A stretch of 64,000 nt of DNA from Ptiloglossa arizonensis (lineage: Eukaryota; Arthropoda; Insecta; Hymenoptera; Colletidae). Shown one piece after another: positions 33,401 to 45,398 of the stretch. The notes under the pieces are model-generated. The model was not told the DNA's origin. It worked only from the letters and a program-made list of their open reading frames with translations, and did no database searches. Every line of letters begins with the position of its first letter. Positions within the stretch are counted from its first letter, which is position 1. The stretch covers positions 95,521-159,520 of the forward strand of contig NW_027479302.1 in the NCBI RefSeq assembly GCF_051014685.1, written 5' to 3'. The translations under genes and the position numbers were made by a program.

Positions 33401-35992
33401 GCTAAGAAATGGTTGACAAGACAATAAATTTTTCGCACTTCTGCTGCTCCAATCGCTTAACCAGAATGGCCTAAGGGAAAAATACACGTACCGTTGCAAT
33501 CGGGCGAGTTTCTACTTTCAAATGCAATAGGAATTTTTGGGTTGGGTCAATCCGTTCGCGAGATATGGGAGTTTGAAGCTAACAAATGGTTGAGAAGAGA
33601 ACAAATTTTTCGCAATTCTGCTGCTCCAAACGCTTAACCAGAATGGCCTAGGGAAAAAATACACATACCGTTGTAATCGGGCGAGTTTCTACTTTCAGAC
33701 GCAACAGGAATTTTAGGGTTAGGTCAATCCGTTCGCGAGATATGGGAGTTTGATGCCAAGAAATGGTTGAGAAGGCAAAAAATTTTTCGCAATTCTGCTG
33801 CTCCAAACGCTTAACCAGAATGGCCTAGGGATAAAATACACATACTGTTGTAATCGGGAGAGTTTCTACTTTCAGATGCAACAGGAATTTTTGGGTTAGG
33901 TCAATCCGTTCGCGAGATATGGGAGTTTGAAGCCAAGAAATGGTTGAGAAGGCAAAAAATTTTTCGCAATTCTGCTGCTCCAAACGCTTAACCAGAAAGG
34001 CCTAGGGTAAAAATACACATACCGTTGTAATCGGGCGAGTTTCTACTTTCAGATGCAACAGGAATTTTTGGGTTAGGTCAATCCGTTCGCGAGATAGGGG
34101 AGATTGAAGCTAAGAAATGGTTCAGAAGACAACAAATTTTTCGCAGTTCTGCTGCTCCAAACGCTTAACCAGAATGGCCTAGGGAAAAAATACACATACC
34201 GTTGTAATCGGGCGAGTTTCTACTTTCAGATGCAACAGGAATTTTTGGGTTAGGTCAATCCGTTCGCGAGATAGGGGAGATTGAAGCTAAGAAATGGTTC
34301 AGAAGACAACAAATTTTTCGCAGTTCTGCTGCTCCAAACGCTTAACCAGAATGGCCTAGGGAAAAAATACAGATACCGTTGTAATCGGGCGAGTTTCTAC
34401 TTTCAGACGCAATAGGAATTTTTGGGTTAGGTCAATCCATTCGCGAGATATGGGAGTTTGAAGCCAAGAAATGGTTGAGAAGGCAAAAAATTTTTCGCAA
34501 TTCTGCTGCTTCAAACGCTTAACCAGAATGGCCTAGGGAAAAAATACACATACCGTTGTAATCGGGCGAGTTTCTACTTTCAGTTACAATAGGAATTTTT
34601 GGGTTAGGTCAATCCGTTCGCGAGATAGGGGAGTTTGAAGCTAAGAAATGGTTCAGAAGACAACAAATTTTTCGCAATTCTGCTTTTTCACACGCTTAAC
34701 CAGAATGGCCTAGGGAAAAAATACACATACCGTTGTAATCGGGCGAGTTTCTACTTTCAGTTAGAATAGGAATTTTTTGGTTAAGTCAATCCGTTCGCGA
34801 GATATGGGACTTTGAAGCTAAGAAATGGTTGACAAGACAATAAATTTTTCGCACTTCTGCTGCTCCAATCGCTTAACCAGAATGGCCTAAGGGAAAAATA
34901 CACATACCGTTGTAATCGGGAGAGTTTCTACTTTCAGATGCAACAGGAATTTTTGGGTTAGGTCAATCCGTTCGCGAGATATGGGAGTTTGAAGCCAAGA
35001 AATGGTTGAGAAGGCAAAAAATTTTTCGCAATTCTGCTGCTCCAAACGCTTAACCAGAATGGCCCAGGGAAAAAATACACATACCGTTGTAATCGGGCGA
35101 GTTTCTACTTTCAGATGCAACAGGAATTTTTGGGTTAGGTCAATCCGTTCGCGAGATAGGGGAGTTTGAAGCTAAGAAATGGTTCAGAAGACAACAAATT
35201 ATTCGCAGTTCTGCTGCTCCAAACGCTTAACCAGAATGGCCTAGGGAAAAAATACAGATACCGTTGTAATCGGGCGAATTTCTACTTTCAGACGCAATAG
35301 GAATTTTTGGGTTAGGTCAATCCATTCGCGAGATATGGGAGTTTGAAGCTAAGAAATGGTTGAGAAGAGAACAAATTTTTCGCAATTCTGCTGCTCCAAA
35401 CGCTTAACCAGAATGGCCTAGGGATAAAATACACATACCGTTGTAATCGGGAGAGTTTCTACTTTCAGACGCAACAGGAATTTTTGGGTTAGGTCAATCC
35501 GTTCGCGAGATATGGGACTTTGAAGCTAAGAAATGGTTGACAAGACAATAAATTTTTCGCACTTCTGCTGCTCCAATCGCTTAACCAGAATGGCCTAAGG
35601 GAAAAATACACGTACCGCTGTAATCGGGCGAGTTTCTACTTTCAGATGCAACAGGAATTTTTGGGTTAGGTCAATCCGTTCGCGAGATATGGGAGTTTGA
35701 AGCCAAGAAATGGTTGAGAAGGCAAAAAATTTTTCGCAATTCTGCTGCTCCAAACGCTTAACTAGGATGGCCTAGGGAAAAAATACACATACCGTTGTAA
35801 TCGGGCGAGTTTCTACTTTCAGATGCAATAGGAATTTTAGGGTTAGGTCAATCCGTTCGCGAGATATGGGAGTTTGATGCCAAGAAATGGTTGAGGATGC
35901 AAAAAATTTTTCGCAATTCTGCTGCTCCAAACGCTTAACCAGAATGGCCTAGGAAAAAAATACACATACCGTTGTAATCGGGCGAGTTTCTA
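30469..35992. repeat. 31-monomer tandem duplication, copy B
   Basis: This copy is in direct tandem with copy A. The exchange point lies in the 38 bp 30,469-30,506, where both parents are identical. The left side has the 'cctaggaaaaaaatac' of the monomer that normally continues as 'ctagtttcagatgc' (seen intact at 35,991). The right side continues as 'ctactttcagttag', the monomer found at about 25,020. Copy B ends at 35,992. The monomer at 30,434-30,610 is thus a recombinant of two types. Confidence 0.92.
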
Positions 35993-37607
35993 GTTTCAGA
36001 TGCAACAGGAATTTTTGGGTTAGGTCAATCCGTTCGCGAGATATGGGAGTTTGAAGCCAAGAAATGGTTGAGAAGGCAAAAAATTTTTCGCAATTCTGCT
36101 GCTCCAAACGCTTAACCAGAATGGCCTAGGGAAAAAATACAGATACCGTTGTAATCGGGCGAGTTTCTACTTTCAGACGCAATAGGAATTTTTGGGTTAG
36201 GTCAATCCATTCGCGAGATATGGGAGTTTGAATCTAAGAAACGGTTGAGAAGAGAACAAATTTTTCGCAATTCTGCTGCTCCAAACGCTTAACCAGAATG
36301 GCCTAGGGATAAAATACACATACCGTTGTAATCGGGAGAGTTTCTACTTTCAGATGCAACAGGAATTTTTGGGTTAGGTCAATCCGTTCGCGAGATATGG
36401 GAGTTTGAAGCCAAGAAATGGTTGAGAAGGCAAAAAATTTTTCGCAATTCTGCTGCTCCAAACGCTTAACCAGAATGGCCTAGGGAAAAAATACACATAC
36501 CGTTGTAATCGGGCGAGTTTCTACTTTCAGATGCAACAGGAATTTTTGGGTTAGGTCAATCCGTTCGCGAGATAGGGGAGTTTGAAGCTAAGAAATGGTT
36601 CAGAAGACAACAAATTTTTCGCAGTTCTGCTGCTCCAAACGCTTAACCAGAATGGCCTAGGGAAAAAATACAGATACCGTTGTAATCGGGCGAGTTTCTA
36701 CTTTCAGACGCAATAGGAATTTTTGGGTTAGGTCAATCCATTCGCGAGATATGGGAGTTTGAAGCTAAGAAATGGTTGAGAATAGAACAAATTTTTCGCA
36801 ATTCTGCTGCTCCAAACGCTTAACCAGAATGGCCTAGGGATAAAATAAACATACCGTTGTAATCGGGAGAGTTTCTACTTTCAGACGCAACAGGAATTTT
36901 TGGGTTAGGTCAATCCGTTCGCGAGATATGGGACTTTGAAGCTAAGAAATGGTTGACAAGACAATAAATTTTTCGCACTTCTGCTGCTCCAATCGCTTAA
37001 CCAGAATGGCCTAAGGGAAAAATACACGTACCGTCGCAATCGGGCGAGTTTCTACTTTCAAATGCAATAGGAATTTTTGGGTTGGGTCAATCCGTTCGCG
37101 AGATATGGGAGTTTGAAGCTAACAAATGGTTGAGAAGAGAACAAATTTTTCGCAATTCTGCTGCTCCAAACGCTTAACCAGAATGGCCTAGGGAAAAAAT
37201 ACACATACCGTTGTAATCGGGCGAGTTTCTACTTTCAGTTAGAATAGGAATGTTTTGGTTAAGTCAATCCGTTCGCGGAGATATGGGACTTTGAAGCTAA
37301 GAAATGGTTGACAAGACAATAAATTTTTCGCACTTCTGCTGCTCCAATCGCTTAACCAGAATGGCCTAAGGGAAAAATACACATACCGTTGTAATCGGGA
37401 GAGTTTCTACTTTCAGATGCAACAGGAATTTTTGGGTTAGGTCAATCCGTTCGCGAGATATGGGAGTTTGAAGCCAAGAAATGGTTGAGAAGGCAAAAAA
37501 TTTTTCGCAATTCTGCTGCTCCAAACGCTTAACCAGAATGAACTAGGGAAAAAATACACATACCGTTGTAATCGGGCGAGTTTCTACTTTCAGATGCAAC
37601 AGGAATT
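35492..37607. repeat. 2.1-kb segment repeated from 17,620, copy 2
   Basis: This is the second occurrence of the 17,620-19,735 segment, 17,872 bp away, with the 'cgcggagatat' insertion shared. Divergence at the right is near 37,607, where this copy has 'aattttaggg' and the first has 'aatttttggg'. A private change seen is 'gtcgcaatc' near 37,034 ('gttgcaatc' in copy 1). It restarts the array after the 31-monomer pair exactly where copy 1 left off. Confidence 0.82.
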
Positions 37608-40600
37608 TTAGGGTTAGGTCAATCCGTTCGCGAGATATGGGAGTTTGATGCCAAGAAATGGTTGAGGAGGCAAAAAATTTTTCGCAATTCTGCTGCTCCA
37701 AACGCTTAACCAGAATGGCCTAGGAAAAAAATACACATACCGTTGTAATCGGGCGAGTTTCTAGTTTCAGATGCAACAGGAATTTTTGGGTTAGGTCAAT
37801 CCGTTCGCGAGATATGGGAGTTTGAAGCCAAGAAATGGTTGAGAAGGCAAAAAATTTTTCGCAATTCTGCTGCTCCAAACGCTTAACCAGAATGGCCTAG
37901 GGAAAAAATACAGATACCGTTGTAATCGGGCGAGTTTCTACTTTCAGACGCAATAGGAATTTTTGGGTTAGGTCAATCCATTCGCGAGATATGGGAGTTT
38001 GAATCTAAGAAACGGTTGAGAAGAGAACAAATTTTTCGCAATTCTGCTGCTCCAAACGCTTAACCAGAATGGCCTAGGGATAAAATACACATACCGCTGT
38101 AATCGGGAGAGTTTCTACTTTCAGATGCAACAGGAATTTTTGGGTTAGGTCAATCCGTTCGCGAGATATGGGAGATTGAAGCCAAGAAATGGTTGAGAAG
38201 GCAAAAAATTTTTCGCAATTCTGCTGCTCCAAACGCTTAACCAGAATGGCCTAGGGAAAAAATACACATACCGTTGTAATCGGGCGAGTTTCTACTTTCA
38301 GATGCAACAGGAATTTTTGGGTTAGGTCAATCCGTTCGCGAGATAGGGGAGTTTGAATCTAAGAAATGGTTCAGAAGACAACAAATTTTTCGCAGTTCTG
38401 CTGCTCCAAACGCTTAACCAGAATGGCCTAGGGAAAAAATACAGATACCGTTGTAATCGGGCGAGTTTCTACTTTCAGACGCAATAGGAATTTTTGGGTT
38501 AGGTCAATCCATTCGCGAGATATTGGAGTTTGAAGCTAAGAAATGGTTGAGAATAGAACAAATTTTTCGCAATTCTGCTGCTCCAAACGCTTAACCAGAA
38601 TGGCCTAGGGATAAAATACACATACCGTTGTAATCGGGAGAGTTTCTACTTTCAGACGCAACAGGAATTTTTGGGTTAGGTCAATCCGTTCGCGAGATAT
38701 GGGACTTTGAAGCTAAGAAATGGTTGACAAGACAATAAATTTTTCGCACTTCTGCTGCTCCAATCGCTTAACCAGAATGGCCTAAGGGAAAAATACACGT
38801 ACCGTTGCAATCGGGCGAGTTTCTACTTTCAAATGCAATAGGAATTTTTGGGTTGGGTCAATCCGTTCGCGAGATATGGGAGTTTGAAGCCAAGAAATGG
38901 TTGAGAAGGCAAAAAATTTTTCGCAATTCTGCTGCTCCAAACGCTTAACCAGAATGGCCTAGGGAAAAAATACACATACCGTTGTAATCGGGCGAGTTTC
39001 TACTTTCAGATGCAACAGGAATTTTAGGGTTAGGTCAATCCGTTCGCGAGATATGGGAGTTTGATGCCAAGAAATGGTTGAGGAGGCAAAAAATTTTTCG
39101 CAATTCTGCTGCTCCAAACGCTTAACCAGAATGGCCTAGGAAAAAAATACACATACCGTTGTAATCGGGCGAGTTTCTAGTTTCAGATGCAACAGGAATT
39201 TTTGGGTTAGGTCAATCCGTTCGCGAGATATGGGAGTTTGAAGCCAAGAAATGGTTGAGAAGGCAAAAAATTTTTCGCAATTCTGCTGCTCCAAACGCTT
39301 AACCAGAATGGCCTAGGGAAAAAATACAGATACCGTTGTAATCGGGCGAGTTTCTACTTTCAGACGCAATAGGAATTTTTGGGTTAGGTCAATCCATTCG
39401 CGAGATATGGGAGTTTGAATCTAAGAAACGGTTGAGAAGAGAACAAATTTTTCGCAATTCTGCTGCTCCAAACGCTTAACCAGAATGGCCTAGGGATAAA
39501 ATACACATACCGTTGTAATCGGGAGAGTTTCTACTTTCAGATGCAACAGGAATTTTTGGGTTAGGTCAATCCGTTCGCGAGATATGGGAGTTTGAAGCCA
39601 AGAAATGGTTGAGAAGGCAAAAAATTTTTCGCAATTCTGCTGCTCCAAACGCTTAACCAGAATGGCCTAGGGAAAAAATACACATACCGTTGTAATCGGG
39701 CGAGTTTCTACTTTCAGATGCAACAGGAATTTTTGGGTTAGGTCAATCCGTTCGCGAGATAGGGGAGTTTGAAGCTAAGAAATGGTTCAGAAGACAACAA
39801 ATTTTTCGCAGTTCTGCTGCTCCAAACGCTTAACCAGAATGGCCTAGGGAAAAAATACAGATACCGTTGTAATCGGGCGAGTTTCTACTTTCAGACGCAA
39901 TAGGAATTTTTGGGTTAGGTCAATCCATTCGCGAGATATGGGAGTTTGAAGCTAAGAAATGGTTGAGAATAGAACAAATTTTTCGCAATTCTGCTGCTCC
40001 AAACGCTTAACCAGAATGGCCTAGGGATAAAATACACATACCGTTGTAATCGGGAGAGTTTCTACTTTCAGACGCAACAGGAATTTTTGGGTTAGGTCAA
40101 TCCGTTCGCGAGATATGGGACTTTGAAGCTAAGAAATGGTTGACAAGACAATAAATTTTTCGCACTTCTGCTGCTCCAATCGCTTAACCAGAATGGCCTA
40201 AGGGAAAAATACACGTACCGTTGCAATCGGGCGAGTTTCTACTTTCAAATGCAATAGGAATTTTTGGGTTGGGTCAATCCGTTCGCGAGATATGGGAGTT
40301 TGAAGCTAACAAATGGTTGAGAAGAGAACAAATTTTTCGCAATTCTGCTGCTCCAAACGCTTAACCAGAATGGCCTAGGGAAAAAATACACATACCGTTG
40401 TAATCGGGCGAGTTTCTACTTTCAGACGCAACAGGAATTTTAGGGTTAGGTCAATCCGTTCGCGAGATATGGGACTTTGAAGCTAAAAAATGGTTGACAA
40501 GACAATAAATTTTTCGCAATTCTGCTGCTTCACACGCTTAACCAGAATGGCCTAGGGAAAAAATACACATACCGTTGTAATCGGGCGAGTTTCTACTTTC

Positions 40601-43600
40601 AGTTAGAATAGGAATTTTTGGGTTAGGTCAATCCGTTCGCGAGATATGGGAGTTTGAAGCCAAGAAATGGTTGAGAAGGCAAAAAATTTTTCGCAATTCT
40701 GCTGCTCCAAACGCTTAACCAGAAAGGCCTAGGGAAAAAATACACATACCGTTGTAATCGGGCGAGTTTCTACTTTCAGATGCAACAGGAATTTTTGGGT
40801 TAGGTCAATCCGTTCGCGAGATAGGGGAGATTGAAGCTAAGAAATGGTTCAGAAGACAACAAATTTTTCGCAGTTCTGCTGCTCCAAACGCTTAACCAGA
40901 ATGGCCTAGGGAAAAAATACAGATACCGTTGTAATCGGGCGAGTTTCTACTTTCAGATGCAACAGGAATTTTTGGGTTAGGTCAATCCGTTCGCGAGATA
41001 TGGGAGTTTGAAGCCAAGAAATGGTTGAGAAGGCAAAAAATTTTTCGCAATTCTGCTGCTCCAAACGCTTAACCAGAATGGCCTAGGGAAAAAATACACA
41101 TACCGTTGTAATCGGGCGAGTTTCTACTTTCAGATGCAACAGGAATTTTTGGGTTAGGTCAATCCGTTCGCGAGATAGGGGAGTTTGAAGCTAAGAAATG
41201 GTTCAGAAGACAACAAATTTTTCGCAATTCTGCTGCTCCAAACGCTTAACCAGAATGGCCTAGGGATAAAATACACATACCGTTGTAATCGGGAGAGTTT
41301 CTACTTTCAGATGCAACAGGAATTTTTGGGTTAGGTCAATCCGTTCGCGAGATATGGGAGTTTGAAGCCAAGAAATGGTTGAGAAGGCAAAAAATTTTTC
41401 GCAATTCTGCTGCTCCAAACGCTTAACCAGAATGGCCTAGGGAAAAAATACACATACCGTTGTAATCGGGCGAGTTTCTACTTTCAGATGCAACAGGAAT
41501 TTTTGGGTTAGGTCAATCCGTTCGCGAGATAGGGGAGTTTGAAGCTAAGAAATGGTTCAGAAGACAACAAATTTTTCGCAGTTCTGCTGCTCCAAACGCT
41601 TAACCAGAATGGCCTAGGGAAAAAATACAGATACCGTTGTAATCGGGCGAGTTTCTACTTTCAGACGCAATAGGAATTTTTGGGTTAGGTCAATCCATTC
41701 GCGAGATATGGGAGTTTGAAGCTAAGAAATGGTTGAGAATAGAACAAATTTTTCGCAATTCTGCTGCTCCAAACGCTTAACCAGAATGGCCTAGGGATAA
41801 AATACACATACCGTTGTAATCGGGAGAGTTTCTACTTTCAGACGCAACAGGAATTTTTGGGTTAGGTCAATCCGTTCGCGAGATATGGGACTTTGAAGCT
41901 AAGAAATGGTTGACAAGACAATAAATTTTTCGCACTTCTGCTGCTCCAATCGCTTAACCAGAATGGCCTAAGGGAAAAATACACGTACCGTTGCAATCGG
42001 GCGAGTTTCTACTTTCAAATGCAATAGGAATTTTTGGGTTGGGTCAATCCGTTCGCGAGATATGGGAGTTTGAAGCTAACAAATGGTTGAGAAGAGAACA
42101 AATTTTTCGCAATTCTGCTGCTCCAAACGCTTAACCAGAATGGCCTAGGGAAAAAATACACATACCGTTGTAATCGGGCGAGTTTCTACTTTCAGACGCA
42201 ACAGGAATTTTAGGGTTAGGTCAATCCGTTCGCGAGATATGGGACTTTGAAGCTAAAAAATGGTTGACAAGACAATAAATTTTTCGCAATTCTGCTGCTT
42301 CACACGCTTAACCAGAATGGCCTAGGGAAAAAATACACATACCGTTGTAATCGGGCGAGTTTCTACTTTCAGTTAGAATAGGAATTTTTGGGTTAGGTCA
42401 ATCCGTTCGCGAGATATGGGAGTTTGAAGCCAAGAAATGGTTGAGAAGGCAAAAAATTTTTCGCAATTCTGCTGCTCCAAACGCTTAACCAGAAAGGCCT
42501 AGGGAAAAAATACACATACCGTTGTAATCGGGCGAGTTTCTACTTTCAGATGCAACAGGAATTTTTGGGTTAGGTCAATCCGTTCGCGAGATAGGGGAGA
42601 TTGAAGCTAAGAAATGGTTCAGAAGACAACAAATTTTTCGCAGTTCTGCTGCTCCAAACGCTTAACCAGAATGGCCTAGGGAAAAAATACAGATACCGTT
42701 GTAATCGGGCGAGTTTCTACTTTCAGACGCAATAGGAATTTTTGGGTTAGGTCAATCCATTCGCGAGATATGGGAGTTTGAAGCCAAGAAATGGTTGAGA
42801 AGGCAAAAAATTTTTCGCAATTCTGCTGCTTCAAACGCTTAACCAGAATGGCCTAGGGAAAAAATACACATACCGTTGTAATCGGGCGAGTTTCTTCTTT
42901 CAGTTACAATAGGAATTTTTGGGTTAGGTCAATCCATTCGCGAGATATGGGAGTTTGAAGCTAAGAAATGGTTGAGAAGAGAACAAATTTTTCGCAATTC
43001 TGCTGCTCCAAACGCTTAACCAGAATGGCCTAGGGATAAAATACACATACCGTTGTAATCGGGAGAGTTTCTACTTTCAGACGCAACAGGAATTTTTGGG
43101 TTAGGTCAATCCGTTCGCGAGATATGGGACTTTGAAGCTAAGAAATGGTTGAGAAGAGAACAAATTTTTCGCACTTCTGCTGCTCCAATCGCTTAACCAG
43201 AATGGCCTAAGGGAAAAATACACGTACCGTTGCAATCGGGCGAGTTTCTACTTTCAAATGCAATAGGAATTTTTGGGTTGGGTCAATCCGTTCGCGAGAT
43301 ATGGGAGTTTGAAGCTAACAAATGGTTCAGAAGACAACAAATTATTCGCAGTTCTGCTGCTCCAAACGCTTAACCAGAATGGCCTAGGGATAAAATACAG
43401 ATACCGTTGTAATCGGGCGAGTTTCTACTTTCAGACGCAATAGGAATTTTTGGGTTAGGTCAATCCATTTGCGAGATATGGGAGTTTGAAGCTAAGAAAT
43501 GGTTGAGAAGAGAACAAATTTTTCGCAATTCTGCTGCTCCAAACGCTTAACCAGAATGGCCTAGGGATAAAATACACATACCGTTGTAATCGGGAGAGTT

Positions 43601-44700
43601 TCTACTTTCAGACGCAACAGGAATTTTTGGGTTAGGTCAATCCGTTCGCGAGATATGGGACTTTGAAGCTAAGAAATGGTTGACAAGACAATAAATTTTT
43701 CGCACTTCTGCTGCTCCAATCGCTTAACCAGACTGGCCTAAGGGAAAAATACACGTACCGTTGCAATCGGGCGAGTTTCTACTTTCAAATGCAATAGGAA
43801 TTTTTGGGTTGGGTCAATCCGTTCGCGAGATATGGGAGTTTGAAGCTAACAAATGGTTGAGAAGAGAACAAATTTTTCGCAATTCTGCTGCTCCAAACGC
43901 TTAACCAGAATGGCCTAGGGAAAAAATACACATACCGTTGTAATCGGGCGAGTTTCTACTTTCAGACGCAACAGGAATTTTAGGGTTAGGTCAATCCGTT
44001 CGCGAGATATGGGACTTTGAAGCTAAAAAATGGTTGACAAGACAATAAATTTTTCGCAATTCTGCTGCTTCACACGCTTAACCAGAATGGCCTAGGGAAA
44101 AAATACACATACCGTTGTAATCGGGCGAGTTTCTACTTTCAGTTAGAATAGGAATTTTTGGGTTAGGTCAATCCGTTCGCGAGATATGGGAGTTTGAAGC
44201 CAAGAAATGGTTGAGAAGGCAAAAAATTTTTCGCAATTCTGCTGCTCCAAACGCTTAACCAGAAAGGCCTAGGGAAAAAATACACATACCGTTGTAATCG
44301 GGCGAGTTTCTACTTTCAGATGCAACAGGAATTTTTGGGTTAGGTCAATCCGTTCGCGAGATAGGGGAGATTGAAGCTAAGAAATGGTTCAGAAGACAAC
44401 AAATTTTTCGCAGTTCTGCTGCTCCAAACGCTTAACCAGAATGGCCTAGGGAAAAAATACAGATACCGTTGTAATCGGGCGAGTTTCTACTTTCAGACGC
44501 AATAGGAATTTTTGGGTTAGGTCAATCCATTCGCGAGATATGGGAGTTTGAAGCCAAGAAATGGTTGAGAAGGCAAAAAATTTTTCGCAATTCTGCTGCT
44601 TCAAACGCTTAACCAGAATGGCCTAGGGAAAAAATACACATACCGTTGTAATCGGGCGAGTTTCTTCTTTCAGTTACAATAGGAATTTTTGGGTTAGGTC
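35830..44700. repeat. Chain of 8- and 10-monomer higher-order units
   Basis: 'ctagtttcag' occurs at 35,991, 37,762 and 39,178 (intervals 1,771 and 1,416 bp). 'gagaatagaac' occurs at 36,780, 38,551, 39,967 and 41,737 (1,771, 1,416 and 1,770). 'cagttagaatagg' occurs at 40,601, 42,371 and 44,141 (1,770 each). The intervals are 10, 8 and 10 monomers, with the extra base due to the 'cgcggaga' insertion near 37,276. This is a variable-length family related to the segment at 17,620. Private changes include 'atgaactaggg' near 37,539 and 'gatattggag' near 38,520. Confidence 0.8.
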
Positions 44701-45398
44701 AATCCGTTCGCGAGATAGGGGAGTTTGAAGCTAAGAAATGGTTCAGAAGACAACAAATTATTCGCAGTTCTGCTGCTCCAAACGCTTAACCAGAATGGCC
44801 TAGGGAAAAAATACAGATACCGTTGTAATCGGGCGAGTTTCTACTTTCAGACGCAATAGGAATTTTTGGGTTAGGTCAATCCATTCGCGAGATATGGGAG
44901 TTTGAAGCTAAGAAATGGTTGAGAAGAGAACAAATTTTTCGCAATTCTGCTGCTCCAAACGCTTAACCAGAATGGCCTAGGGATAAGATACACATTCCGT
45001 TGTAATCGGGAGAGTTTCTACTTTCAGACGCAACAGGAATTTTTGGGTTAGGTCAATCCGTTCGCGAGATATGGGACTTTGAAGCTAAGAAATGGTTGAC
45101 AAGACAATAAATTTTTCGCACTTCTGCTGCTCCAATCGCTTAACCAGAATGGCCTAAGGGAAAAATACACGTACCGTTGCAATCGGGCGAGTTTCTACTT
45201 TCAAATGCAATAGGAATTTTTGGGTTGGGTCAATCCGTTCGCGAGATATGGGAGTTTGAAGCTAACAAATGGTTGAGAAGAGAACAAATTTTTCGCAATT
45301 CTGCTGCTCCAAACGCTTAACCAGAATGGCCTAGGGAAAAAATACACATACCGTTGTAATCGGGCGAGTTTCTACTTTCAGACGCAACAGGAATTTTA
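44701..45398. repeat. Linker monomers before the 69-monomer block
   Basis: About four monomers here match the order seen near 27,560-28,220 and 33,050-33,710, including 'gggataagatacacattccg' at 44,981 (also 27,811, 33,298 and 51,890 within a few bases). They are ordinary satellite shared with the 31-monomer block, so the right-hand domain was seeded from the same pool. Confidence 0.7.

Noticed and set aside
24983..35992. Assembly duplication as the explanation for the near-perfect 31-monomer pair
   Set aside because: It cannot be excluded without reads. But the two copies differ at two sites, and the junction is a biologically sensible recombinant monomer, so I keep it as real with that caution.
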